Source: Anabas testudineus (taxonomy: Eukaryota > Chordata > Actinopteri > Anabantiformes > Anabantidae). Taken from it: a DNA stretch of 64,000 nt. Shown here piece by piece: positions 34,560 through 48,293 of this stretch. Made by a program: the position numbers and the translations under genes. The stretch covers positions 14,585,459 to 14,649,458 of the forward strand of contig NC_046626.1 in NCBI RefSeq assembly GCF_900324465.2, written 5' to 3'. The notes below the pieces were generated by a model that saw nothing but the letters and a program-made list of their open reading frames with translations, did not search any database and had not been told where the DNA came from. Every line of letters begins with the position of its first letter. The stretch's first letter is position 1.

Positions 34560-36110
34560 AAACCGGACAGGTAGCTTTATGAGCCTCAGAGGCGCGACTT
34601 CGACTTGCACCACGCCTGCAGCTGCTTCACTCGAGAGGAGTGGACTCAAAGTTGTGCAAGTGTGGAGAGAGAGCGCGCTCCTAAAAGAGACGGACGGCAC
34701 TCAGACCTTTGGACCTGTGAATAAGGCTTCAGCAAAACTGTGATAAAAGTTGCCTGGCTGCACTCAGTGAGCTCTCTACTCTCCAGATTTTTTTTTGCAT
34801 AGATTCTCTGCACACATAGCAACACTACAGCCACCCTCCCCTTTGTGCGCCCTCATGTCCATCCCTCCCCCTCTCCTCCGTTATCCTACGCACAGGGATG
34901 CTGTCAATCAGGCTCCGTTCTCCGGTTACTCGGCCCCAAACAGCTTTGAACTACAGACGTGGCTCGGAGTGATATAACCAGAGAACCGGGTGCAGCTCGT
35001 CTCAGCTCAGCTCACCGCACCGCGCCTTCACTTTTTGTCCTGGGAGCTCCATGTGGTTTGGGAGGAGACTCTGAAGGCAACTTAGCGAACGACATAATTG
35101 TGAACGCTCCTCCTATTTGGACTACAACTAACTTAAGTGTCCCCGATCTGCCGATCCACATTCCTATGACCAATTTTGTGGTAATGAATGCCATCTGAGT
35201 AATGTGAACGATCTCACAACTTGTATAAACATCAACACATGGCACGTTTAAAGGTATATATAGAGAGTTTCTATTGCTGCGCTTATGAACCTTGATCGCG
35301 GGGGTCAGGCTGAAGGAACAAGGTCAGGGGGTCTGGCACTGGTTCAGATGTCACATTTTCAAGTTAGACAGGTGATATGACGAGGATGAGCAGTGTGTGT
35401 GCTGTTCTCACTCATTCACAGGAGCAAAATACAAAGAGCACTAGTGCAGAGCATCTAACTATAAACTGGGATTATAAAATACTTCCTGTCATGTTACTGA
35501 GCCCCAGAGTGAATGGGTAAAACTGAAAGTGGACAGTATGGAAATCTAAAAACGTGATATGACACTGTGCTGTCTCCACACACTGTTCATAATCTGCTGT
35601 TTGAGATTAAAAAAAAACATAAAGAAATTCAAAGCACTAAACTATTCAAGTGCCTTTGCCTCATTTTAGGTGGCAGTGGTTTGCACATCATATTTACAGT
35701 TGCACAGCTGTATTGTGTTTTGTAATGAAACATCCTACCTCTAATATCAATATTACATCATCAGCATTTGGAAAAATGTGAAGAAATCACCCAGTGACGC
35801 AAAGATACTCAGAGCGTAACAAACTATATTTAGATTTAAAACTACAGCCTGACTGATAAAATCATCAAATGATTCAAAATGTCAAAAAACAACAACAAAC
35901 AGTGTACACATCTTAATCCCAGTGTTACCTTTTCAAGTGATTCATTAATACGTTTTGAATTACAGTGCAGTGCTTGTGATAACATGAGTATCCAGCAAGT
36001 ACATACAATCTGTAGTGAAACCTGTCTTCAACATGCAATTATACGGTATACGTTTGTACTCATCAGTAAAGATATAAGCAGTGGATTCACATTGACCTGT
36101 AACAAAATAT
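34560..36110. other. gpt2 promoter side and intergenic gap to fuz
   Basis: From 34560 to about 35200 the DNA is GC- and CpG-richer, as expected for the gpt2 promoter and 5' UTR (gene reads leftward). From 35200 to 36110 it is AT-rich and probably includes the fuz 3' UTR. No other gene is seen. Confidence 0.45.
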
Positions 36111-36119
36111 ACTTTTCAA

Positions 36120-37412
36120 TTAAAACCCAGTGGCTGTAGCTATGTCAGAGAGGGTTTGTGTGGCCACGGTGCGCAGCACGAAGGTGGGCACTGACAGTGG
36201 GATAAGTAGGAAGAGCTGGTGCTGTGGTGTCTGAAGTGCATAGCATTTGCATTCTTCTGTAACCAGATAGCACTGTAGTGGCTGGTGAGAGAATCCATGG
36301 ACAAAGTCATCAGTGTTGCTTCTCAGAGCCTTCTCTTCTGGGGAGACGCACAAAGTCTCCTCTTGGGTGAAGTAGCGTGTTGTGCTGAAGACGTAGAAGA
36401 GCTTCAGTAGTTCCCAGCAGCGAGTCTTGGAGGGTAGAGGAGGGCCAGTGAGTGGACAGCGCACACAGGAGACTAAGCGTCGCGTTTCACGGTTGATGAG
36501 AAGAAGTGCCAGCACATCAGGACGCAAGCATACAGACCGTGGTAAGCAGCGCTCTCCAACAGCAAGGCAGTCTCTCAGGGTCTCCATCAGCGGTGACCAG
36601 TAACGACCAACCAACATGCTCTCGGCTGTGTGCAGGGAAGGGTTGGGACCGCACAGCACGCATACATCCGCCCCAGGCAGCAGTTGAAAGCGGAGCAGGC
36701 GGTGGGCCACGGTGGGGCTGCCCTGAGGAAGGAAAACTGGGTAATCAGATGAAGCTGATCCAGAAGCTGAGAGGGACCGCATTAAAGCAGAGAGCAGCAC
36801 AACTTCCTGAGGTGCCAAACGCCACCACTTCTCAGTTGCTGCAGCTATTCGCCCGTGGACAGCAAGGCAACCAAACTCGCTATCTGCGGCCTCGGCAAAG
36901 CTGTCCACGGCCTCTTGGAGAAGAGTGGGGTTGGGAGGCAGCAGTGAATCAGCACAGTGTGTCAGGTCGCCCAAGATGCCCTCTTGCCTCTCCTCCAGCA
37001 GCTGATCAATGAGGCTGAAGCAGGAGCGCAAGTCCCTCTTTAGCCTCTCAACATTTCTCATATTGACCAGCTCATCCTGCCCCAAAACCAGCACCATGCA
37101 GTTCCACACGTTCTCCAGGAGGCGCTGTAGGCGAAACTCCTCCTCTCTGCTGCAGCCTGCAGCACCTGGTCCACCTCCATTCACAGCGATGAGCATCACA
37201 CTGTCCTGGAAAACTCTCCACACGACCTTGCCCCCGCCATCAGTCTCACAGCTGGACAACACCACTCCCTGACCACCTCCGAACATGTGAACACCGTTCA
37301 GGGAGCCGATGACAGAGAAGGGCAGCTGTTTGGAGGCTCCCCTGCTAAAAAGAGGAACCCCGCTGCTGGCTGTGAGACAGAGCAGCTGTGTCGAGCCCTG
37401 CTGAAGCATCAT
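36120..37412 (-). CDS. fuz: Fuzzy planar cell polarity protein (430 aa, one coding exon)
   Basis: FUZ is a CPLANE-complex protein needed for intraflagellar transport, ciliogenesis and planar cell polarity. It is built of longin-like domains and works with Inturned and Wdpcp. The N-terminus MMLQQGSTQLLCLTASSGVP, the block PFSVIGSLNGVHMFG, NMRNVERLKRDLR, the DYPVFLPQGSPTVAHRLL segment and the C-terminal TVATQTL match vertebrate FUZ along the whole length (human 418 aa). The first ATG is at 37412; an upstream in-frame GTG at 37442 is not needed. The coding region has no intron, whereas human FUZ is split into many exons, yet there is no sign of decay or a poly-A tail. The start region at 37450-38000 is CpG-rich and looks like a promoter with 5' UTR. 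Confidence 0.95.
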   Translation of the reverse strand: MMLQQGSTQLLCLTASSGVPLFSRGASKQLPFSVIGSLNGVHMFGGGQGVVLSSCETDGGGKVVWRVFQDSVMLIAVNGGGPGAAGCSREEEFRLQRLLENVWNCMVLVLGQDELVNMRNVERLKRDLRSCFSLIDQLLEERQEGILGDLTHCADSLLPPNPTLLQEAVDSFAEAADSEFGCLAVHGRIAAATEKWWRLAPQEVVLLSALMRSLSASGSASSDYPVFLPQGSPTVAHRLLRFQLLPGADVCVLCGPNPSLHTAESMLVGRYWSPLMETLRDCLAVGERCLPRSVCLRPDVLALLLINRETRRLVSCVRCPLTGPPLPSKTRCWELLKLFYVFSTTRYFTQEETLCVSPEEKALRSNTDDFVHGFSHQPLQCYLVTEECKCYALQTPQHQLFLLIPLSVPTFVLRTVATQTLSDIATATGF

Positions 37413-38269
37413 TACGGGGGGGTTAAGCTGGCTCTGGTTCACTCTTGTAAAGTCAGCAGATGATTTAGTTAGTTCACGTTCTCTAGAGAGCTGCTTGTCT
37501 AGTCTACCGGCACAGCTAAACGAAAGCTAACCTGAACAGGTAACCGCTGCTGCTAATGCTGTAAATCAGGCTCTAGCGTTGCATCAGTGAGGGCGTGCAC
37601 CGTGGAGGGACGCTAGCATCAGCAGCTCTACGCTGTTTCCCCGCAGCTGAATGAACCAGCTACAAGTACCGAACACAGAAGTTACATCATGCAGCTAACC
37701 TAGCTAACACCGGGCTGGACCGTTTGTCCGCTAACGCTATTCAACGTGAACAAAAGAAGTTACCGTCGTTTCCACAGTAACGTCGTCCCATGATTCATCC
37801 TTCAAACTGCGGAGGACGGTTTCATTCGGCAGACCGAGCCGCAGTTTCCGAGTTACGACTCTGTTGTAGCCGCCGAGGGAGCGGGACTGTAGACCGACCT
37901 GAGTTCAGTTCAGTCCATGTTCAGCTCCCGGAGCTCCCGGACCTGGATCTGACATCAGCCAGGTCTCACTTCTCGCGAGAATTCACTCAACCGTGTTCGC
38001 GTTTACGAGCTAACCACCAGATGTCACCAGCGGAACCTTTTTAAAACTGTTTAACACGACTAGTGCTTTATAAACATAAACAGCAACAGATTTAAATTAG
38101 TTAAAAGAAACTGAGTCAGTTACTTCTATTTGTAAATGTATCTCACTTCTGCTTTTATCACTTTGTGTGTTCAGAGTACCTGACAGCACACTGTCAGCTG
38201 GTTTCACTGTTGTCTCACATGCAAAATAACTAAACCAAAACAAACACCTCGTAGTAGTTACGAATGTTT

Positions 38270-38516
38270 TTATTTGTTAAATACAAAAAACTGTGACGAC
38301 TAAAATAGAACAATAGAAAAGGCACAATAATTTACTCAAAAATCACACTGTGCCGTGGAAAATAAAACCCGTCTCCTTTCTTCTACTGTGGCTGAAAATA
38401 GATGGTCACCATCCTGACGATGAGTTGTACACTCGAGAGATCCCGTGGCAGTATAATGGCTTGGCATGAGGAGCAGTGTTGAGGTCAACGTTTCCCTGTA
38501 GCATCAAAATGAAGGC
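38270..38516 (-). other. gng5: gng5 3' UTR terminal exon
   Basis: A donor (TTG|GTGAGT, minus strand) lies only 17 bases after the gng5 stop codon, with the exon ending at 39116. A strong acceptor TTTTGCAG is found with exon start at 38516, and AATAAA on the minus strand lies near 38270. This gives a spliced 3' UTR. The stop is close enough to the junction to escape nonsense-mediated decay. A 34-codon open frame in this exon is taken as chance. Confidence 0.6.
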
Positions 38517-38586
38517 CTGCAAAACATGGCAACTTCTGTTATGTTTTTCAATAAACATGTTTCAACACATAGGTTAAAGTGCTATA

Positions 38587-38589
<3 letters not shown>

Positions 38590-38620
<31 letters not shown>
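38590..38620. repeat. (TA)n microsatellite
   Basis: Run of about 15 TA units in the gng5 3' UTR intron. Confidence 0.9.
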
Positions 38621-38623
<3 letters not shown>

Positions 38624-39132
38624 ATTTCTTAGTATAATTTAACAAATAATTATATAATTTTATGTTATATTATGAACAAACATGGCAATGTGCTGAATTA
38701 AATCATATCAATTGTGCTCAAACATTACAGATAAATGCAACTAATAACTTAATCATGCTAGTTTATAGTCTTATTGTGTTCTACTGTATTATATCCTTCA
38801 CATAACTGCAGGATTAAGGAGTACAAGTTTATATGTAAATGTCTACATTATTAGTAAAAAAAACTAACATGTAGATTCCTATGAGAGCAGACGTTTCAGT
38901 TTTACTCTTATTTGCTGTGAATTAAACTGCATTTAACATCCACTTTTAAATTACAATTATCTTATTAAACAGACTCAGCTTCATTTCACGGAAAATTCTG
39001 AGTATTTCTACAGATACAGAGTCAGACCTTTGCGTAAAGCATCTCAGAGATTACATCAGTTGGCTGTGTTGCATATACAGTGTATGTGTGGGGGTCGGTA
39101 GGATGGTCAACTCACCAATGAACACAGTGGTT

Positions 39133-40291
<1,159 letters not shown>

Positions 40292-40895
40292 TTTCGATTT
40301 GTTTTTCTACACGCCGAGCGGAGGGTGGAGTTCGGGGCTGGATGCTAAGACAAAAGCAAAGATGACATCCGGGTTCCGGTCGTTCACACATGTGACCGCA
40401 ACTTCCACTGAACTCAGCAGTGGGCGATCAATTAAATTAAAAAATAAAAAGTTAATTTAAAAAAAATGCTCTTTATTGTTCAGTTACGGCTGCAGAGCAG
40501 ATCATTATCAATCTAAAGTCAATTTATATATAGTTCTATTAAAACATTTACACAGATAGAATATGTAAACAACTTTAAACTAACAACCTAAACATTCAAT
40601 ATGATTAACACAGCTTATTATCTCCAACATGTTTAAATCACTACTTGGTAGATAACTTATATTATGTATATAGCTTAAGATCTGAATTGTCAGTGCTAAA
40701 TTATTAGTAAAAAACAAAACAACAAAATCTAATGTACAATGGCAGATTCATTAAAGTGCTTTGTCCGATTAGCTTTGGTGAATCATCTTCCATGTCACTA
40801 CAAAGCAACACAGCAAAAAGAAAATTCAGTGTGTATCAGCAATAATCTGCTATGGATTGGTGTATTTAAAAAAAACAAAAGGCACTGGAGGTTCA

Positions 40896-43800
40896 TTAAG
40901 CGAGGCTGTTCTCATCTTCTCCCAGAGAGAAAATACTCAAGTCTCCACATCGAACTCTGTTTTTTGACTTCAGTGTATCTCCATCTTCTATAGTGCTGGG
41001 CTCCTGCCAGCGTCCTCGATTTGAATGTCTGGAAGAACTGAAATGGGAAACATAGAATGGTGGTTTACAGATGATTACAACAGTGTCTAGTTCTTATTTA
41101 TGATATACATATAATACCCTATATTCATGGCATTTATTTAGCATGCTTAGGAATAATACTACACAGGAATCTTAAACAAATAAGTCAAAAAAACTAATTC
41201 TAGCAATACAAACGTCATTAAAAATTGAAATACAAACAATAGTAATAGAGACAAGAAAGTAACTTAAAAACACCTGCTGTCTGGTATCAGTCGGAGTGTG
41301 CGGTACAGTTCTGTTGTAGATGGAACAGCAGCACTTTGTGTAGGTTTAGGAGTGGAGAACGTAGCATAGGTTGATGATTTGGCCAGCTGAGACTTTGTGG
41401 ATGACATCCTCGCCTCTGGCTCACTTCCTGCAATACAGAAGACATGAACAAAATAAAGTGAAAAAGTCTTGTTTGTGAGTACATCGTCATTCCTCAAAAG
41501 CACTTTTGAGGGTGTGTTGATGCAGACATTATTTTTAAAAATCACACTGACTCACTGATTGATAAGGCACTTTGACCGTCAGACGAGGAGCATCTCCTAC
41601 GGTCTGTAAAGGGAGTCATGTTCAAAAACTGATTCTTGAGCCAAGAAGCACGGTCCTCCTCAAAGGCCTTTTTCTATGGAATACAAAAAGATTTTTTTTT
41701 TTTAAATTAAAACAATAACACAATTAAAATATGCAGAATAAAACATCATCACATCAGTGTACCTCTCGCCCCAAGCGAATAGCAGCATCTGTGAAGTTCT
41801 TTCGCTCTCTTTCGAAGTTTCTCTTTTGTTCCTCAAAAAGCCTCCATTCCTCTTTGAGACGCTCCTTCTCCTCCAATGTGTAGCAGTCATTAAGAAGAGC
41901 TGCAGTCTCATCGTCAAATGATGTATTTAGTTGTTGCTGCTCAGGCAGAAACAGTTTGTTTAGATAAAATTTCTCTTTAGAATTAACTCGTAAGACTGTG
42001 TAGGAAGAGACCAAGGCTAATTTATATCATCTCCTTTATAAAAATCCTCTTATGCCATACATTCATATAAAACTCTGTTAAGGAACCATGTAATCTTCAC
42101 AGAGCTACTAGCCATCTCTGGTCTTATTAACAAACTGACCTGGAGGAGCTGCTGTTGTGTGTGAATAAACTCTTTGCACTGCTGAACTTCACGCCTCATC
42201 CTCTCCATTTCATCCTCATGAGTCTCCCTTGGTATCACCTCTGTGTTGGAGTCCAACTGATTCTGCACTTGAGATGCTTGACAAAAAAAAAAAAAAAAAA
42301 AAATTATCCTTCCAGATCCAACAGATGTCTGTAAACGCTAACGGGAACAGCTTCACAATTCCCCAACAAGTTTATCGAAAGAAAAAAGGTTCAAGGTTTG
42401 TAACAATACTGTGTACCTTGATTGTCTAATTTCTCCATGTGGTTCCTCAGTTTTCTCCACTGCTGGCGGATGCTGTTGGTGAGCTGTTCCTTAGCATGCT
42501 CACAGGACTGATCTAACGTTTCCCTGCTGGAGTCACCCACCTTCTCCTCCCCATCTGAATCAGCCTGAAGCAGAAACAAACAGGAAATTGTCAACATGCA
42601 AGAATCTTTGTTTTATAACATGCTAAGAAGTGAGGTTTAAACGTAATGACCGATCAATGTGGTTAGAAAGCCAGGGCCTTGAACAGCATTAGTGGGCAAT
42701 CAATCTTCAAATCTCAACTCGTCACACAAAATGATAAACAATACCTGCTCTTGGCTGTCGTCAGCAATTGCCCCCTTAGTGAAGGACTGGCGTGAGCTCA
42801 GGATATGCATGATCTCCTTCTTCATCTGCTGGAGGACTTTTTTTAGCTCAGCATTCTCCAGCATCAAAGCCTTCTGACTTGTTTCATAGTCACTGAGCAA
42901 GGATTTATACATGTCACCCTCGTGGCTGCAAAAGGCAATTTACAAATACATGTGAATGGTTCATACATTCTCCATAAATTATGTGATCAACAAATGACAA
43001 GACAGCCTTAAAATACCTGGCTGTTGCTTTAGCAGTCTTCCAGTGGCTTCTTTTTCCATCTGATCGTCCCAAACAATTCAGTACATCAATAGCTTATTTG
43101 AAGGAAATACAAAACCAAAGTTAAAATAGCTTCTGAATAGTTCTGAAATTAACTGGACAAAAAAAGTGTATACATGTGTATATATACACACATTAGCATG
43201 TTTACCAAGTTTCTTATCCTTTCTATCAACCAGTAGCTGGCTGAGACGTTCCTTGAGCTTTGCAGCTTCTCTCTCTTTCCTCTTGGCATCATGGCTGTAC
43301 TGACTGGCACGGCTGGCAATGATACTCTGGAGCTTCTGAACCTGCCAGAATGATTGAACCAGACAGTTTACGTTTCTTGTATTCTCATATACATTTAAAC
43401 ATAACCGTTTATAATTACAGCGTTAAGGGATATTGTACCTCATCTTTTTCAGTTTTCAAGCAGTTCTGCAAAGTCTTGATTTTGAGTTGTAGTTGCCGTT
43501 CTGTTTCATGTAGACCCGACTTCTCCCTTATGGACAGCTCCAACTGATCCTGGAAGGAAACAGTTCAGGGTTAAAGCTAAAGGATGGATGCCTAAGCAAA
43601 TACTACCTAAGATATGAGGATTTAGTAACATAGACTGTAAACACACCAACAGTAACAGCCACACATCACGGCAAACCAATGTGCCATTTTTTAATTTCTA
43701 ACAATGAAACTAAAAATGTGACTACGCCCAGTGTTGTGTGGTTTCTGTATTATGGTTTCCTTCTCTTTTAGTTTACATTTGCTATATGCAAGAATCTAAA

Positions 43801-44765
43801 GAAAACAGACAAAGGTGCCCTCTAGTGGTCAGATTATTACTGCAACTTTATCTTTGTCATTGCCTGCTGCTTCCTGACTGCTAAAATTGTCTGGTCCCAG
43901 CTAAATTTCTTAGTTTCAAAATCTGGCCCAACTGAATTTTTAAATTAAATAGCCCTTCTGCATAGTATGTGGTTATGCGATTGTGTTTAAAGAGCAATAA
44001 ATGGACAATCTTTTGTTAAAACTGAACTGAGAAGTAAAATAAATTAAATAAAATCATACATGCCTTCAGTCTGGAATTGCTCATTTGAATGTGTTCCAAG
44101 GTGCTGGATTTTTTCAATTGTTCTCTCTCCAGCTCCTCTAAAGTGCACATATTTCTTCTTTGAATCTGTAGCAGCTCATACATGGCATTTAGAGCTGGCA
44201 CTGTGTTCAAGCTGGCTCCCCCTGGTGAGCTGGCCTCAATACATGTAGAAGAGAGCCCTAGTGAGGCAAGCTCCTGCGAATAAAAGAGGGCTTACATCAT
44301 TATCATCTTAGGTTATTAAGGTTATCTCAATTATATACAACGTTTTCGAGTACCTGGTTGATGTATGAAATGCACTGAGGAATATTGTCCTCTGTACAGA
44401 AGGCACTTATTACACTGTAGGAGCTTTTAGAAAGAGCCACAGAGGAATACATTGAAACAAGGTTGTTCTGTCTTGAGGGGGACATTGTCACATGTGATAT
44501 GCTGGAGATCTCATAGTTTCCTAAGAAGAGAGAAAAGAAACAGGCAAATGATTGTAGGCACATACCTTCTCTAGCTATAAATAGAGGCTGGAAAATAGGT
44601 TGCTACTTTAAAATGAGAACCAAAATGTGGGTCACCTCTACCAGATCCAAAAAAAGGCATAGCCGATGGGCCTTTCTCCATTTGTGAAGTAACAGACACA
44701 CTCCATTAGAAGAGAAATTTACCCATAGACGTCTCTGTTGGCACCGTTGTCCACCACTCTCCCAT
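40896..44765 (-). CDS. ssx2ip: SSX2-interacting protein / ADIP, centriolar satellite coiled-coil protein (598 aa)
   Basis: SSX2IP links afadin and alpha-actinin at junctions and acts at centriolar satellites in spindle and cilium assembly. Coding exons on the minus strand: 44723-44765, 44354-44520, 44064-44273, 43439-43549, 43206-43341, 43017-43092, 42745-42925, 42417-42564, 42140-42276, 41763-41936, 41556-41673, 41274-41427 and 40896-41037; all phases close. Landmarks shared with the human protein (614 aa) are MGEW near the start, [58 protein letters not shown] and [17 protein letters not shown]. Long coiled coils span about residues 70-440. The third coding exon (44064-44273) needs a GC donor (AAG|GCATG) to stay in phase. 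A 5' UTR exon probably starts near 45950 and ends at 45850 (donor CCC|GTGAGT). AATAAA near 40472 marks the 3' end. Confidence 0.93.
43817..43828 (-). promoter_or_regulatory. CTCF-like motif in ssx2ip intron
   Basis: Minus strand reads CCACTAGAGGGC, a full match to CCASYAGRKGGC. Confidence 0.45.
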
Positions 44766-45849
44766 ATCACCGATGCATCAGGACACGGGGCTGTGAGGTC
44801 ATGAGTTATCAGCCAAGAGGTGGATTAGCAGTAGTCAGGCTGCGGATCAAAGGCTCCCACTGGAACAAAACCCTGCAATAGAGCATCAAGCCATGAGACC
44901 AGCAACACAAAATCTGTGCTGCCGCCTCGCCCACGTAGGATTAACTGTCAGATGTGGGCCAGTAAGGGTTAGATTGGGGTTTAAGAGAGCCCTCCTATTG
45001 GCTGCTGGCATCTAAATTGCAGGATAGTAAGATGATCCAAGTCTCAGGCTAAAGGATTTACAAAGATAAAATGAAGGAATCCATTAGAGAGAAACTGAAT
45101 ATGTGCTTTACTTTGGTCATGGCTTGGAACAATATTAGGATCTTGGGATACTCTGGTGAAACAAGCTTAACCAGATATCTCCACCTACCACTCCCACAAT
45201 TCATATGACCTATAATGTTCCAACGTGTGTTCATGAGCTATAAAGAACATTGTGATGGGGGAAAAAAACTTCAGTAATGCAACCACAAATGTCTGAGTGC
45301 ACCATGTTAGTGGGGAGAGTAAACACTAGTTATTGGGCTTCTGTGTCTGCTAGCACCTAGCACACCATGTTGTTATCTCACCAACATGAAAACACACACA
45401 AACACACACTTTATCTACGGACACACCAAAGTGCTGTTACAGCGGAGATAAAGAGAGGTTTGACTTAATCTAGTGGACGAGGTTTAACGTGAGTGGGTTT
45501 AGTAAAAGGTGACCAGCCTTACTATTAGGTTTTAAAAATCATTTATAAACGTTAGCTAGCTAACGTTAGTTTGCTAATGTTGCTCAGGGTCGTGTTTTAC
45601 TAAACGTCATGGTGAAAATGATGTACCAGCTTGCGATAAGAAAACGCAACACTGTCAAACACTCTTGGTTTGTACGATTAAGTCAACGTTATTTAAGTTG
45701 TTAAAACCTAATTTACGAATATACACACCCCTAGCTAACAGTGTCAACGTTAAGCTCGTAACGTCAGCTCAGCCACTTCTCACCGTTTGCTAACCTGGGT
45801 TAACGTTACAGCTATGCTAACAGTAAGTTAGTTAGTTAAACCTACTCAC

Positions 45850-46690
45850 GGGTTACGGCGTGAAATGGGTCAACTCAGTCCGACAGTTGCCAAATTCGGG
45901 TTTGTTGCAAAAATGAACAAAATGTTCCTTCATCGGAAACGCCATTAAATGCCGCGTGGAGCTCAGCAGAAGCCTCACCTATTTTCAGGTGAGTACGGTG
46001 GAGCCGTACCCCGACAGCTCAGTAAGCAGCAGCTGATTGTGTGTGTTTCTTTTTTTTTGAAGCCCCGTCCTCCGCTGGCTGAGAACCAAACGGCGCTGTT
46101 ATTGGAGGCGGTGTTGCTAGGCAACCAGTGTCGGCGTCGTCCATTGGCTGTGCAAATCCGAAATGCTGTCAGGTGTCACGATGCAGTAAGATTACACCTC
46201 ATTATGTTGGTCCTATGTCTATGTGAAAAATATTTCCATGCATTTGAGGTAGGAAATGTCAAGTGGCATTTACTCAACTACAATTTTGAGCTATTCTCTA
46301 CTACTTTCACAGAGCTGTAGCACCTTTACTGCTGATGATGCTGTAGGTCTACATACAAAACGTATGATATCTTTTTATAAAATAAATACAATATTAGACT
46401 GTACATTGTTGCAGACTGTACAAGTGTTTCACTTTTCTGTCTAAGGAGCAACCAGCCTTTAAAACCCATTCTGCAGAGTACTTTTGCTTGACACATATTG
46501 TTAACAAAACTATTTTGATTAATGACATATTTATTACTGGTTATTACAAGAGCGTGGTATGCTAAATATAGTACATTATAGACTACTATGGTGTGTTTGG
46601 TAATAATATCAGAATGTCAGTCACAATCAACTTGACTATTCATAACAGTGCAGAGTACAGTGTGAAACCGTAAAACCAATCATATCACTT
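45850..46690 (-). promoter_or_regulatory. ssx2ip: ssx2ip promoter and 5' UTR exon; gap to mcoln3 3' UTR
   Basis: A minus-strand non-coding exon ending at 45850 has a strong donor. The sequence at 45900-46200 is GC-richer, with CpGs and a CCAAT-type ATTGG near 46097 and 46143. The plus-strand open frame at 45949-46320 runs antisense through this promoter and has no family match. mcoln3 polyadenylation (AATAAA on the minus strand) is near 46690. Confidence 0.45.
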
Positions 46691-46956
46691 TATTCAGATA
46701 CAGAAAATTTACCACACATGACACACATACAATAAAATACTAAAAAGGATGACCATGTATTTGTACACTCTAGGTGAGCTGAAGTTTACAGTTCAGTGAC
46801 TTCTCCTCACACACAGTCAATGAAGCCCTCAGATAAACATGCAGTTATGTTGTAATTGCAGTCAAGAGGTACTTCCTCTTACATTTGTTCTTTCCCTGCA
46901 TACGAAATCAGTTCTTTGACAACATTTGGCAAATGCACATTCTATATATCCTCACT

Positions 46957-48258
46957 TCACCGAAAGCAGCAGCATGAAGAGAGGCAGCAAGACGATGGCT
47001 CCTCATCAGACTGGTATCTTCCAGACTCAGGCTGGTCACTGCACTCTCCCATGAAAGCCTGAAGCTGAGACACTGGCAGCTTATCTGACTGGTGATGCTG
47101 GAAAATAATAATTTCACAGTTGTACAAGCTATAAGATGCACTTATAAATAAAACATGTAAACTTAAAACATCTCTCTTCAGCAAGAGCTAAAAATATTTC
47201 ACAGTGTGTGACTCAGACTGACCTTGATGGTCTCGTAGGTGTCAGTGATGAGAGCGATGAACAAGCTGAGCACCATGTAGATGAAGAGGGAGATATAGGA
47301 GTAGAGATAGAGTCTGCTGAAGAGCCACACCAAGTAGCTCTTGTCTCTCATCTTTAGGAAGGTTGCGTACATGTCGTCGCCATTGATGAGAGAGAAAAGG
47401 CACTCTGTCACCTTATCTAGTGTTCGGAACTGGAAAAAAAAATTATATTTTAGTGATAGATGAGTACACAGAAGAGATTATGTAAAGACATATTGAAATA
47501 ATTCGGCCACAGTGACACTTGATATATTATGATGATAATTTACATACTTTGTCATGATACGGCCCAAGCACAATCCAACCACAGAAGCAGTATCCAAGGT
47601 AGATCATGGCTGCACAACAGCAAAATCGGATCACGTTTGGGAACGCTGCCCTCAGGGTTAATATTAAAATCTGGAAAGAGAATTAAGGTTTTTAGTCCCT
47701 TTGCTTTTTCAGCTTTCAGCAGGGTGGTTGATACTTTATACACAAACAAAAAGCAGTTAGTTCTTACATTGTATTTCTTGAAGAAACCAAGGTAGCGAAT
47801 CACACCGACCCAGACGAGCATGGTGGCTGTTCCCAGCAAAATACTACAGACGTCATAGTTTGTCAGGAACTACAAAATGAAAGAAGAGACTAATATTTTT
47901 TTAAATAGATTTCTAAATACTGAGTGTTGACCAGTTAATTTTTGATGCAATCATAATACCTTTTACTAATCTCAAGCATTAAATCATTTAATCTCTGTCA
48001 TAGCTTTCCATTTATTCTCATCCCAACATTATTCCAGTGAAAAATACGACATCATATAAATATATGATAATAAAACCAAAACCTTTGTTTGGATTCCAAT
48101 TTTGAGCGCTGACCCAGCGATGGTCAACGTGTCACTGACAATGATGAGGATATACCAGCCATTTACAAACTCCATGCGGTCTGACCAAGACACTGTTTTA
48201 TTGTAGTAAGTGTGGAAGAATATGTGAAACTCCTGTGAGAGAGAAATCAACATAGTGC

Positions 48259-48293
<35 letters not shown>

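Noticed and set aside
37413-37442. Longer fuz start at GTG 37442
   Set aside because: Not an ATG, and the protein from ATG 37412 already matches the vertebrate FUZ N-terminus.
38400-38516. Open 34-codon exon after gng5 (LNTAPHAKPLYCHG)
   Set aside because: Splice signals fit a gng5 3' UTR exon and no upstream coding exon joins it in frame.
45949-46320. 123-codon plus-strand frame
   Set aside because: Runs antisense through the ssx2ip 5' UTR and promoter; composition and residues show no domain.
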